This document shows, in pieces, positions 55,627-63,734 of a stretch of 64,000 nt of DNA (position 1 is the stretch's first letter; every line of letters begins with the position of its first letter). A program made the translations under genes and the position numbers. The notes under the pieces are model-generated. The model searched no databases, was not told the DNA's origin, and was given only the letters and a program-made list of their open reading frames with translations. Origin of the DNA: Planomicrobium soli (GTDB taxonomy: Bacteria; Bacillota; Bacilli; Bacillales_A; Planococcaceae); the NCBI RefSeq assembly GCF_003014655.1, contig NZ_PYAT01000004.1, forward strand, positions 1 through 64,000. The letters are read 5' to 3'.

Positions 55627-56188
55627 CAAAGGGCAGACGAGTTTGATTGGTGCACGGGCGGATAAAGATGCTCCGCGCATAGAAGCGTACGGAACAATCG
55701 ACGAAGTAAATTCTTTTATCGGCAAAGCGATGACGGAACTGGATCCGGAGAAATACGCGGATCTGCTTGCGGATTTGGAAACTATTCAAAACGAATTGTT
55801 CGACTGCGGCGGTGATCTGGCGGATGTACGGAAAGAGCCGCAATTCAAAATGACGGAAGAGCCAGTCGCAGTCCTGGAAAAACGGATCGATGAATTAATG
55901 GAAGAACCGCCGCTGTTGGAGCGCTTTATCTTGCCAGGAGGTTCGCCTGCTGCTGCAACGCTTCATATCGCCAGGACGATTACACGCCGGGCTGAACGCC
56001 AAACCGTCACATTGATGAAATCAGGCGAAGAATTTCCGCTCGTGGTCCAACGGTATTTAAACCGCTTGTCTGATTATTTGTTCGCCGCTTCACGCGTTGT
56101 CAATTTCCGGGCGGGTGTCCCGGATAACGAATATGTCCGCAGCGCAAAAGTTTTTAAAAACGGCGGACGCGCCAAGACAACAGAATAA
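55601..56188 (+). CDS. Cob(I)alamin adenosyltransferase, PduO type
   Basis: A 195-residue enzyme of the PduO family, similar to B. subtilis YvqK. The ATP-binding N-terminal motif RTGDKGQTSLIG and the later ARTITRRAERQTV stretch are diagnostic. It attaches the adenosyl group of ATP to cobalt in reduced corrinoids. ATG 55601 lies nine bases after AAAGGAG; an in-frame ATG six bases earlier is too close. It ends on the first base of the next gene. Confidence 0.93.
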   Translation: MRIYTRTGDKGQTSLIGARADKDAPRIEAYGTIDEVNSFIGKAMTELDPEKYADLLADLETIQNELFDCGGDLADVRKEPQFKMTEEPVAVLEKRIDELMEEPPLLERFILPGGSPAAATLHIARTITRRAERQTVTLMKSGEEFPLVVQRYLNRLSDYLFAASRVVNFRAGVPDNEYVRSAKVFKNGGRAKTTE

Positions 56189-56664
56189 TGACAACAAGAA
56201 ATTTAGCTTTGGCCGCGCTTTTTGTAAGTTTGTCGGCCATCGGCGGCATGCTGAAAATTCCGCTTGGCATTGCTTCGATTGCGTTGGATGCAATGCCGGC
56301 ACTGGTCGCAGCTCTGTTTCTTGCAGCGCCGCTTGCCGGAACGGTCGCTATGCTTGGGCATTTGGCTTCCGCATTGTATGGCGGATTTCCTCTTGGGCCG
56401 TTCCACATTATTATCGCTTTTGAGATGGGAGGAATTGTCTGGCTGTTCGCAACGCTGCATCAGAGCGGCCGCCATTTGGTAAAATGGATTGCTTTTCTTT
56501 TAGGCAATGGTATTGTGGCGGCGTTCCCCTTCTACTTTTTACTGTCGCCAGCATTTTTTTATGCATCTGTACCTGGGCTGCTTTTTGCTTCTGCCGTTAA
56601 TGCTTTAGGAGCGGCATTCATTATGCCGCTAACGATGAATCGAATAAGGGGGAGGGTAAAGTAA
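56188..56664 (+). CDS. cblT: ECF transporter S component, CblT-like (alpha-ribazole uptake)
   Basis: A 158-residue membrane protein with about five helices, of the ECF-transporter substrate-specificity component type. It is paired with the CblS-like kinase encoded immediately after it, with one base of overlap. In Listeria and Geobacillus the CblT-CblS pair imports and phosphorylates alpha-ribazole, bypassing CobT. No cobT is present in this operon, which supports the same role here. The energising EcfA/EcfT module is not in the window. Start ATG overlaps the PduO stop codon. Confidence 0.82.
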   Translation: MTTRNLALAALFVSLSAIGGMLKIPLGIASIALDAMPALVAALFLAAPLAGTVAMLGHLASALYGGFPLGPFHIIIAFEMGGIVWLFATLHQSGRHLVKWIAFLLGNGIVAAFPFYFLLSPAFFYASVPGLLFASAVNALGAAFIMPLTMNRIRGRVK

Positions 56665-57335
56665 TGCGCCATGAATTGCTGCTTGGTGATTGGGTGGTGA
56701 CATCAGATAATTCCGGCGGGATTGGTGAGAAGCCGATGGATTTTGTAAAAGCGCCGGATGGGTTGACAGCGAAGTTTGCCGCGCGCGTCGCCCTCCTTGA
56801 ACAATGGGCCGCAGGCAGCGAACCGAAAGCCGTGCTGCTCCATAACTTCAGCGGGGAGGAGCAGTGGCACCGCTACATTGAAGGCATTAAAGAACTATTA
56901 GCCGAAACCGGCACCAAAAATGTTCAGTTTAGCGGCAGTTCCGAAACAAACATCGCCACGATGCAATCCGGAATAGCTGTAACGATGATCGGCAAGCGGA
57001 AATACGAGATTGCTGCAGAAACGTTAGAATGGTTTGTCTATGGAATGCCGTTAGTCGGCGAGGATGTGCTTTTGAAAAAAGAGCAGCTGGCCGATTTGAA
57101 AAAACTGAGCGAGGCTAGAGCGAGCGGGTTGGTCAAACAGCTGTGGCCGGTCGGCTCAAAAGGAATCGGATATGAAGCAAAGCGATTGCTCGGAGAAGAA
57201 ATAGCTCCTATTGCCGGCATCAATCTTGAAGCATCGGCAGGCCCGTCGACATGCGTTCTGATTGGCGCCTTGAAGGAAATGCGGGATCAGTTGGTCGAAC
57301 ATTTTGAAGCTTACATCTACCCCATCCAGAAATAA
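56664..57335 (+). CDS. cblS: Alpha-ribazole kinase CblS-like
   Basis: A 223-residue protein resembling the AIR-synthase/ThiL-like kinase fold. The N-terminal GDWVVTSDNSGGIGEKP segment carries the Asp residues expected to bind Mg-ATP. Position right after a CblT-like transporter in a B12 operon matches the CblS alpha-ribazole kinase described in Listeria innocua. It would phosphorylate imported alpha-ribazole to the CobS substrate. The assignment rests mainly on context and partial motif similarity. A terminator closes the operon 6 bases after the stop. Confidence 0.8.
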   Translation: MRHELLLGDWVVTSDNSGGIGEKPMDFVKAPDGLTAKFAARVALLEQWAAGSEPKAVLLHNFSGEEQWHRYIEGIKELLAETGTKNVQFSGSSETNIATMQSGIAVTMIGKRKYEIAAETLEWFVYGMPLVGEDVLLKKEQLADLKKLSEARASGLVKQLWPVGSKGIGYEAKRLLGEEIAPIAGINLEASAGPSTCVLIGALKEMRDQLVEHFEAYIYPIQK

Positions 57336-57340
57336 AACAA

Positions 57341-57370
57341 AAAACATCGCAAGTGTGCGGTGTTTTTATT
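57341..57370 (+). terminator. Terminator of the B12 operon
   Basis: AAACATCGCA AGTG TGCGGTGTTT, one wobble, with T residues following. Confidence 0.85.
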
Positions 57371-57490
57371 TTGGACAGAAATATCTCTTAACTGCGATAA
57401 GAAATTCAACTTAATTTTTGTTTTTATAGTAGCACTTGACGAATGAAAAGAATTGCTTTTGAATAAATGAAAACCCTTTCAATTTTCCTA

Positions 57491-57519
57491 TTGACTGAAT
57501 GCTCATTCATATTTATGAT
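57491..57519 (+). promoter_or_regulatory. fadF promoter with palindromic operator in the spacer
   Basis: TTGACT (57491-57496) and TATGAT (57514-57519), 17 bases apart. The palindrome TGAATGCTCATTCA (57496-57509) lies between the boxes. Its half-sites TGAATG and CATTCA are those of the B. subtilis FadR box, but are spaced by two bases instead of about six. A TetR-type acyl-CoA-responsive repressor is the obvious candidate. Confidence 0.7.
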
Positions 57520-57605
57520 GGGATTATATCATCTATAATTGGGTGGAATCCAAGGAGAAGCTGGATTTAAAATTATTTGAATATACACACAAGGGGGATA
57601 TTCTC

Positions 57606-59744
57606 ATGGAGCCTTTGCTTATAGCAAACTGGGTCTTGTTTTTGGGCGTAACAGCCTACGCCGTTTACTTGTTCCTTTACCTGCTGAAGACCAGGTATGA
57701 CTTTATCAAGCTCGGAAAAAAAGTGGAGTTTGAGGAAAATTTCAAGGAACGTTTACGGAAAGTGATGGTCAACGTGTTTGGCCAGAAGAAATTGATGAAA
57801 GATAAAAAAAGTGGAACGATCCATGTCATGTTCTTCTATGGCTTCTTATTGGTGCAGGCAAGTGCCATCGACTTTATTATCAAAGGATTGGTTCCGGGAG
57901 CGCATTTGCCGCTAGGGCCGCTTTATCCGGCTTTCACTTTTTTCCAGGAACTTGTGACATTGATGATTTTGGTTGCTGTGGTTTGGGCATTCTACAGAAG
58001 GTATATTGAAAAGCTTGTGCGCCTGAAACGCGGCTGGAAATCGGGATTGGTTTTGATTTTCATCGGCGGATTGATGGTTACCGTGCTCGTCGGAAATGGT
58101 GCAGGAATGATCTGGCAAGGCCATGCAACAGCTTGGACAGAACCGGTCGCTTCGGTATTCGCCACTTTGTTCTCAGGACTCCCGGCTTCAGCTGCCGCTG
58201 TAATTTTTTATATTATGTGGTGGGCGCATTTGTTGTTCCTGCTAACATTCTTGGTTTACGTGCCGCAATCGAAACACGCGCATTTGATTTTCGGGCCGGT
58301 CAATACTTGGTTCCATAGAGTAGATCATGTTGGCCGCTTGAAGCCGATCAACTTTGAGGAATTGGAAGACCAAGAAGACGAAGATGCCATGCCATCATTT
58401 GGCGTCGGGAAAGTCACCGATTTCAATCAAGCGCAAATGATCGATTTCTATGCTTGCGTGGAATGTGGACGCTGTACGAATATGTGTCCGGCAACTAACA
58501 CCGGCAAAATGCTTTCGCCGATGGATTTGATCACAAAACTGCGGGATAACTTAACAAATACCGGTGCAGTTATGACGAAACAAAAACCATGGGTACCGGC
58601 TATGGCATTCAATAACACCAAAGGCAACCAGCTGGCAATGGCTGCTGGCGCTGAAGGGATCTCAATCGACGAACTTTATAGTCCTAGCCTGATCGGCGAT
58701 GTTATTACAGAAGAAGAAATTTGGGCTTGTACAACTTGCCGGAACTGTGAAGATCAATGTCCGGTGATGAACGAGCATGTCGACAAAATCATAGACCTTC
58801 GCCGTTACCTGGTTATGACTGAAGGGAAAATGGACAAAGATGCACAGCGCGCAATGACTAATATTGAAAAACAGGGCAACCCTTGGGGCCTTAACCGTAA
58901 AGAAAAAGAAAACTGGAGAGAGGCGCGCGAAGACGTCCACATTCCGACAGTAAAAGAAATGAACAAAGCAGGCGAAGAATTTGAGTTCCTTTTCTGGGTC
59001 GGATCAATGGGATCGTTCGACAGCCGCTCTCAAAAAATCGCCCTTTCTTTTGCCAGGTTGATGAACGAAGCCGGCGTCAAATTCGCGATTCTCGGAAACA
59101 AAGAAAAGAACTCCGGAGATACGCCGCGCCGCCTTGGAAACGAGTTTTTGTTCCAGGAATTGGCGACAGCGAACATTCAGGAATTTGAAAAAGCGGGTAT
59201 CAAGAAAATCGTCACGATCGACCCGCATGCTTACAATATTTTTAAAAACGAATATCCAGACTTCGGATTCAAGGCGGAAGTTTATCACCACACGGAAATG
59301 CTATTTGAGCTAGTGCAAGAAGGAAAGCTCAAACCGCAATTTGCAGTAAACGAGAAAATTACATTCCATGACTCTTGTTACCTTGGCCGCTACAACGATG
59401 TCTATGATGCGCCAAGAGAAATTTTGAAAGCGATTGAGGGCGTTGAACTGGTCGAAATGGTTCGCAGCCGCCAAGACGCCATGTGCTGTGGAGCAGGCGG
59501 CGGCTTGATGTGGATGGAAGAAGACAAAGGGCATCGCATCAATGTAGCAAGAACCGAACAGGCGCTGCTAGTTAACCCGACGATCATTTCATCGGGCTGC
59601 CCATACTGCTTGACGATGCTCTCGGATGGGACAAAAGCAAAAGAAGTGGAAGAAACAGTCGGCACTTACGATGTAGCGGAACTGTTGGAACTTGCAGTTA
59701 TCGGCAAGCAAACGCCAGCACTTGAAGCATCCATTGTCCAATAA
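57606..59744 (+). CDS. fadF: Iron-sulfur oxidoreductase FadF (membrane (Fe-S)-binding reductase)
   Basis: A 712-residue protein. The N-terminal part has about five transmembrane helices, of the type found in heterodisulfide/nitrate reductase gamma subunits. Two 4Fe-4S clusters follow (CVECGRCTNMCP near residue 284 and CTTCRNCEDQCP near 375), then two CCG domains (HDSCYLGRYND and CCGAGGGLMW near 626). It probably passes electrons from acyl-CoA dehydrogenase via ETF to the quinone pool. The ATG at 57606 is preceded by AAGGGGGA; a GTG at 57543 lies too near the predicted transcript start. Confidence 0.9.
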   Translation: MEPLLIANWVLFLGVTAYAVYLFLYLLKTRYDFIKLGKKVEFEENFKERLRKVMVNVFGQKKLMKDKKSGTIHVMFFYGFLLVQASAIDFIIKGLVPGAHLPLGPLYPAFTFFQELVTLMILVAVVWAFYRRYIEKLVRLKRGWKSGLVLIFIGGLMVTVLVGNGAGMIWQGHATAWTEPVASVFATLFSGLPASAAAVIFYIMWWAHLLFLLTFLVYVPQSKHAHLIFGPVNTWFHRVDHVGRLKPINFEELEDQEDEDAMPSFGVGKVTDFNQAQMIDFYACVECGRCTNMCPATNTGKMLSPMDLITKLRDNLTNTGAVMTKQKPWVPAMAFNNTKGNQLAMAAGAEGISIDELYSPSLIGDVITEEEIWACTTCRNCEDQCPVMNEHVDKIIDLRRYLVMTEGKMDKDAQRAMTNIEKQGNPWGLNRKEKENWREAREDVHIPTVKEMNKAGEEFEFLFWVGSMGSFDSRSQKIALSFARLMNEAGVKFAILGNKEKNSGDTPRRLGNEFLFQELATANIQEFEKAGIKKIVTIDPHAYNIFKNEYPDFGFKAEVYHHTEMLFELVQEGKLKPQFAVNEKITFHDSCYLGRYNDVYDAPREILKAIEGVELVEMVRSRQDAMCCGAGGGLMWMEEDKGHRINVARTEQALLVNPTIISSGCPYCLTMLSDGTKAKEVEETVGTYDVAELLELAVIGKQTPALEASIVQ

Positions 59745-59852
59745 AAAATCAATCAATAAAAAATTGCAAAAAGCCTGAATATTAGTTAAGATTCAGGTAT
59801 AAGCTAAAAAAAGAGAGGGAGTATAACGCTCCCTTTTCCTTTGCAACAAAAC

Positions 59853-59871
59853 CGAGCGAGCGTTCAGTCAA
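59853..59871 (-). promoter_or_regulatory. Second copy of the fadF-operator-like sequence
   Basis: Read on the minus strand this is TTGACTGAACGCTCGCTCG. It matches the fadF promoter sequence at 57491-57509 in 15 of 19 positions, and all four differences are transitions. It has no promoter boxes around it. Confidence 0.5.
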
Positions 59872-60061
59872 CCAATGATGCCGCATGGAGTACGGCATCA
59901 TTGGTTTGCCTCGAAGCTAGCGAAGCGATGCAGAGGCAATGTTTTGCGACGAAGCGCGAAGCGCTGCAACGCTCTGCCATGCTTCGAAGCAGCGAAGCGA
60001 TGGAGAAGCAGGAGCAATCAGGCAAAAAAGAAATCAAAGCAATTCAAAAATAAGAGTAAAA

Positions 60062-60205
60062 GTGTCAAGGGAAGCTAGCTGGAGAAAGAGCGAAAGGCGG
60101 CGACTTCAGCGGGACAGATGGACTCCTGAGAAGCGCAGCTTCGAAGAGGTCTGCTGACTGTCCGCGGAAAGCATCCGCCAGGAGCGACTGCTCCTGCACT
60201 TCTTC
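60062..60205 (+). repeat. Intergenic palindromic repeat element, copy B
   Basis: Contains paired arms GGACAG (60111) with CTGTCC and GGCGG with CCGCC that fold the region into one long imperfect hairpin. It ends with the shared 11-mer ACTGCTCCTGC (60188-60198), also found at 38947 and 63539. Confidence 0.7.
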
Positions 60206-60225
60206 ATATTTTTTTCAGTAAAATT

Positions 60226-60239
60226 GTAACCGTTTACAA
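60226..60239 (+). promoter_or_regulatory. CcpA-binding cre site upstream of mmgA
   Basis: TGTAACCGTTTACA matches the catabolite-responsive element consensus (TGWAANCGNTNWCA) at every defined position. It lies 22 bases before the mmgA start, where CcpA binding would block transcription. B. subtilis mmg genes are likewise subject to glucose repression. Confidence 0.85.
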
Positions 60240-60260
60240 AAAAGAGGAGGAAAAAATATC

Positions 60261-61457
60261 ATGGCTAAAACTGTAATTTTAGGTGGAGCAAGAACAGCAT
60301 TCGGAAAATTTGGCGGTAACTTAAGCACATTATCGGCAAGCGAACTGGGAGCAGAGGCGATCAAAGAAGCAATGAACCGTGCGGGTATTCAGCCGGAAGA
60401 CGTTCAGGAAGTCATTATGGGAAATGTACTGCAAGCAGGCCAAGGCCAGATTCCTTCTCGCCAAGCTGCAAAGAAAGCGGGAATTCCTTATAATGTTAAA
60501 TCCGAAACGATCAACAAAGTATGTGCATCAGGCATGCGCAGCGTTACGCTGGCACACCAGATCATTCGCTTGGGCGATGAAGAAGTAATTGTGGCGGGCG
60601 GCATGGAATCGATGTCCAACGCGCCTTATTATTTGCCGAAAGGCCGATGGGGCCTTCGAATGGGGGACGCACAGCTTGTCGATGGAATGGTTCACGATGG
60701 GCTTTCTTGTTCATTTCATCCAGAGCGCGTTCATATGGGAACATATGGCAATTCAACAGCCGAAACATTCGGTTTAACGCGCGAAGCACAAGATGAGTGG
60801 GCTGCACGGTCACATGAACGAGCAGTAAAAGCAAAAGAATTGTTTGCTGAAGAAATTGCGCCGATTCAAATCCCTCAGCGAAAAGGCGATCCAATCACTG
60901 TTGATTTTGATGAAGCACCTCGCGGAAACTCGACAATAGATGCTTTAGCGAAATTAAAGCCAGCTTTCGGAGCAGAAGGCACAATTACGGCCGGCAACGC
61001 GCCAGGTGTCAATGACGGAGCGGTAGCGCTTGTCTTGATGAGTGAAGAACGCGCGGAGAAAGAAGGCAAAGAGCCGCTAGCCCATATTTTGGCTCATACG
61101 GAAATCGCGATTGAACCCAATCGTTTCCCGGAAACACCAGGGATCGTCATCAACGAACTGCTGAAAAAAACTGGCAAAACATTAGATGAAGTTGATCTAT
61201 TTGAAATCAACGAAGCGTTCGCTGCAGTGGCGCTTGCAAGTTCAAAAATTGCAGAATTGGATGCAGAAAAAGTTAATGTCAACGGCGGTTCGGTGGCACT
61301 AGGCCACCCGATTGGCGCAAGCGGAGCACGCATTATTTTAACATTGGCGTATGAATTAAAGCGCCGTGGCGGCGGTGTCGGCATTGCAGCGATTTGCTCG
61401 GGCGGCGGACAAGGCGACGCTATCATGATCGAAGTTCCAAAACAGGGGGCAAACTGA
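60261..61457 (+). CDS. mmgA: Acetyl-CoA acetyltransferase (thiolase)
   Basis: A 398-residue thiolase. The acylated cysteine is Cys88 in [10 protein letters not shown]. The base motifs [10 protein letters not shown] (near 350) and CSGGGQGDA (near 381) complete the active site. It performs the last, thiolytic step of fatty-acid beta-oxidation or the reverse condensation. It heads a run of beta-oxidation genes (mmgB, mmgC, acdA) and is preceded by a cre site and GAGGAGG. Confidence 0.93.
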   Translation: MAKTVILGGARTAFGKFGGNLSTLSASELGAEAIKEAMNRAGIQPEDVQEVIMGNVLQAGQGQIPSRQAAKKAGIPYNVKSETINKVCASGMRSVTLAHQIIRLGDEEVIVAGGMESMSNAPYYLPKGRWGLRMGDAQLVDGMVHDGLSCSFHPERVHMGTYGNSTAETFGLTREAQDEWAARSHERAVKAKELFAEEIAPIQIPQRKGDPITVDFDEAPRGNSTIDALAKLKPAFGAEGTITAGNAPGVNDGAVALVLMSEERAEKEGKEPLAHILAHTEIAIEPNRFPETPGIVINELLKKTGKTLDEVDLFEINEAFAAVALASSKIAELDAEKVNVNGGSVALGHPIGASGARIILTLAYELKRRGGGVGIAAICSGGGQGDAIMIEVPKQGAN

Positions 61458-61459
61458 CA

Positions 61460-62311
61460 ATGGCGATTCTAAACGTAATGGTGATTGGAGCCGGCCAGAT
61501 GGGATCCGGCATCGCACAAGTATGTGCGCAAGCAGGTTTCAATGTAAAACTGAACGATATGAAACAAGAGGCATACGAACGAGGAATTGGAACAATCACT
61601 AAAAATCTATCCCGTAACGTTGAAAAGGGGCGCATGACGGAAGAAGAAAAAACAGCAACCTTAGGCCGTATTTCTTCTTCTCTCGATTTGAAAGACGCGC
61701 ATGACGCGGACATTGTTATCGAAGCAGCAGTTGAGAATATGGAAATTAAACACAATATTTTCAAAACGCTTGACGAAGTAGCGCCAAAACACGCAATTCT
61801 GGCATCAAATACGTCTTCGTTGCCAATTACCGAAATTGCAGCAGCAACGAACCGCCCGGAACAAGTTATCGGCATGCATTTCATGAATCCGGTTCCTGTC
61901 ATGAAACTGGTGGAAATTATTCGCGGGCTTGCTACAACAGACGAGGTTTATAAAACCGTTGAAGAAATGACGCTAAAATTATCTAAAACGCCTGTAGAAT
62001 GCAACGACTTCCCGGGATTTGTTTCCAACCGCATATTGATGCCGATGATCAACGAAGCAATTTTCACGCTTCAAGAAGGCGTTGCGACAAAAGAGGCCAT
62101 CGACGACATTATGCGCCTTGGCATGAATCATCCGATGGGGCCGCTGCAATTGGCCGATTTTATAGGGTTGGATACGTGCCTTTATATTATGGAAGTGTTG
62201 CATGACGGCTTCGGAGACAGCAAATACCGCCCAAGCCCGCTTTTGCGCCAATACGTAAAAGCCGGATGGCTCGGCAAGAAGAGCGGACGTGGATTCTATG
62301 AGTACAGTTAA
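61460..62311 (+). CDS. mmgB: 3-hydroxybutyryl-CoA dehydrogenase
   Basis: A 283-residue NAD-dependent dehydrogenase. The dinucleotide-binding motif [11 protein letters not shown] starts near residue 10, and the catalytic His is in [15 protein letters not shown] near 139. The C-terminal dimerisation domain begins [12 protein letters not shown]. It oxidises 3-hydroxyacyl-CoA to 3-ketoacyl-CoA, the substrate of the thiolase. It starts two bases after the mmgA stop codon. Confidence 0.93.
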   Translation: MAILNVMVIGAGQMGSGIAQVCAQAGFNVKLNDMKQEAYERGIGTITKNLSRNVEKGRMTEEEKTATLGRISSSLDLKDAHDADIVIEAAVENMEIKHNIFKTLDEVAPKHAILASNTSSLPITEIAAATNRPEQVIGMHFMNPVPVMKLVEIIRGLATTDEVYKTVEEMTLKLSKTPVECNDFPGFVSNRILMPMINEAIFTLQEGVATKEAIDDIMRLGMNHPMGPLQLADFIGLDTCLYIMEVLHDGFGDSKYRPSPLLRQYVKAGWLGKKSGRGFYEYS

Positions 62312-62327
62312 AATAGGGGGACCAACA

Positions 62328-63464
62328 ATGGATTTGCGGTTCACAGAAGAGCAGATCATGATGCGCAACATGGTTCGTGATTTTGCCAGAGAAGAAATTA
62401 CGCCGTTTATTGACCGGATGGAAGCAGGGGAGTTTCCGCGTGAAATCCTTAAGAAAATGGCCGGCCTTGGTTTGATGGGGATTACAGCCCCTGAAAAATA
62501 CGGCGGCGCGGAAATGGATTTTACTTCTTATATCAGTGCCATCCATGAACTTTCAAAAGCGAGTGCGGTAATCGGTGTTATTCTTTCAGTCCATACTTCA
62601 GTAGGGACCAATCCGATCTTGAATTTCGGAACTGAACAGCAAATTGCAAAATACATTCCAAAATTGGCTTCTGGCGAATATCTTGGTGCCTTTGCGCTTA
62701 CAGAGCCGGCGGCAGGATCGGATGCCGCAAGTTTAAAAACAAAAGCGGTGAGAAACGGCGACCACTATATAATCAACGGCTCAAAAGTTTTTATTACCAA
62801 TGGCGGCGAAGCTGATACTTACATCGTATTCGCATCCACCAAGCCGGAAGCAGGTTCGCGCGGCATTTCAGCGTTTATCGTCGAGAAGAATTTTCCTGGC
62901 TTAATCATCGGGAAAGACGAAAAGAAAATGGGGCTGCACGGTTCAAGGACAGTTCAATTGACATTCGATAATATGAAAGTGCCGGCTGAGAATTTGCTCG
63001 GCGAAGAAAACAAAGGGTTCAGCATTGCTATGGCGAACTTGAATGTAGGACGCATCGGTATTGCGGCACAAGCACTTGGAATTGCGGAAGCAGCTTTTGA
63101 CTATGCGGTGGCTTACGCGAAAGAACGCGAGCAATTCGGTAAACCGATTGCAGCCCAGCAAGGCATCGCCTTTAAGCTTGCAGACATGGCGACACAAGTG
63201 GAAGCGGCAAAACTGCTTGTTTATAATGCGGCGGATCTATATGGCAAAGGCAAAGATTGCAACAAAGAAGCATCAATCGCAAAACTATTTGCATCCAAAG
63301 CGGCCATGGATGTTGCAATCGAAGCGGTTCAAGTGTTTGGCGGCTATGGCTACACGGAAGATTACCCGGTGGAGCGCCTATTCCGGGACGCGAAAATTAC
63401 AGAAATCTATGAAGGCACAAGCGAGATACAGCGAATTGTGATCAGCAAACAGTTATTGAAATAG
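62328..63464 (+). CDS. mmgC: Acyl-CoA dehydrogenase, MmgC-like
   Basis: A 378-residue flavoprotein. The FAD-binding segment FALTEPAAGSDAASLKT near residue 125 and the catalytic glutamate in IYEGTSEIQR near 363 are intact. It closely resembles B. subtilis MmgC in the stretch MANLNVGRIGIAAQALGIAE. It introduces the trans-2 double bond into acyl-CoA. ATG 62328 has AGGGGG upstream, 16 bases past mmgB. Confidence 0.92.
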   Translation: MDLRFTEEQIMMRNMVRDFAREEITPFIDRMEAGEFPREILKKMAGLGLMGITAPEKYGGAEMDFTSYISAIHELSKASAVIGVILSVHTSVGTNPILNFGTEQQIAKYIPKLASGEYLGAFALTEPAAGSDAASLKTKAVRNGDHYIINGSKVFITNGGEADTYIVFASTKPEAGSRGISAFIVEKNFPGLIIGKDEKKMGLHGSRTVQLTFDNMKVPAENLLGEENKGFSIAMANLNVGRIGIAAQALGIAEAAFDYAVAYAKEREQFGKPIAAQQGIAFKLADMATQVEAAKLLVYNAADLYGKGKDCNKEASIAKLFASKAAMDVAIEAVQVFGGYGYTEDYPVERLFRDAKITEIYEGTSEIQRIVISKQLLK

Positions 63465-63734
63465 TCATACTGTCATAATTTGATGACCGTTTAATTCTAC
63501 ATCTTATATACATGGAGCAAAACAGCGGAGAAAAACTTACTGCTCCTGCAGCGCTATGCGCTTCGTCGCAAAGTATTGGCCGAATGCAATCGGCCAATAC
63601 TTGCCTGCGAGACAGCCGAGACCCCGGAGAGCTTCAGCTCGAGGCGGCTTGGCGCTCGCCCGCAACAAGCAGAGCTGTTTTGCGGAATATTAGTAATCAC
63701 ATTAACAAAATCAAAAAATTGGGGGAATTACACA
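63465..63734 (+). repeat. Intergenic palindromic repeat element, copy C
   Basis: The gap between mmgC and the next acyl-CoA dehydrogenase gene carries the 11-mer ACTGCTCCTGC (63539-63549), then TCGCAAAG, and a nearly perfect arm pair AGTATTGGCCGA/TCGGCCAATACT (63577-63602). Several short open frames here are repeat-derived. Confidence 0.7.

Larger units (their letters stand above)
59745..60260. other. 516-base intergenic region with hairpins, repeat copy B and regulatory sites
   Basis: Contents in order: an A-rich stretch; an operator-like sequence at 59853-59871; a 12-pair perfect hairpin CCAATGATGCCG/CGGCATCATTGG (59872-59904) followed by TTTG, probably the fadF terminator; a CGAAGC-rich palindromic zone (59909-60005); repeat copy B (60062-60205); and a cre site before mmgA. 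Short open frames through this region have repeat-derived sequence only. Confidence 0.7.

Noticed and set aside
59841-60157. Three overlapping open frames of 67-72 codons
   Set aside because: All lie in the CGAAGC-rich palindromic zone and repeat copy B; no start sites and repetitive composition.
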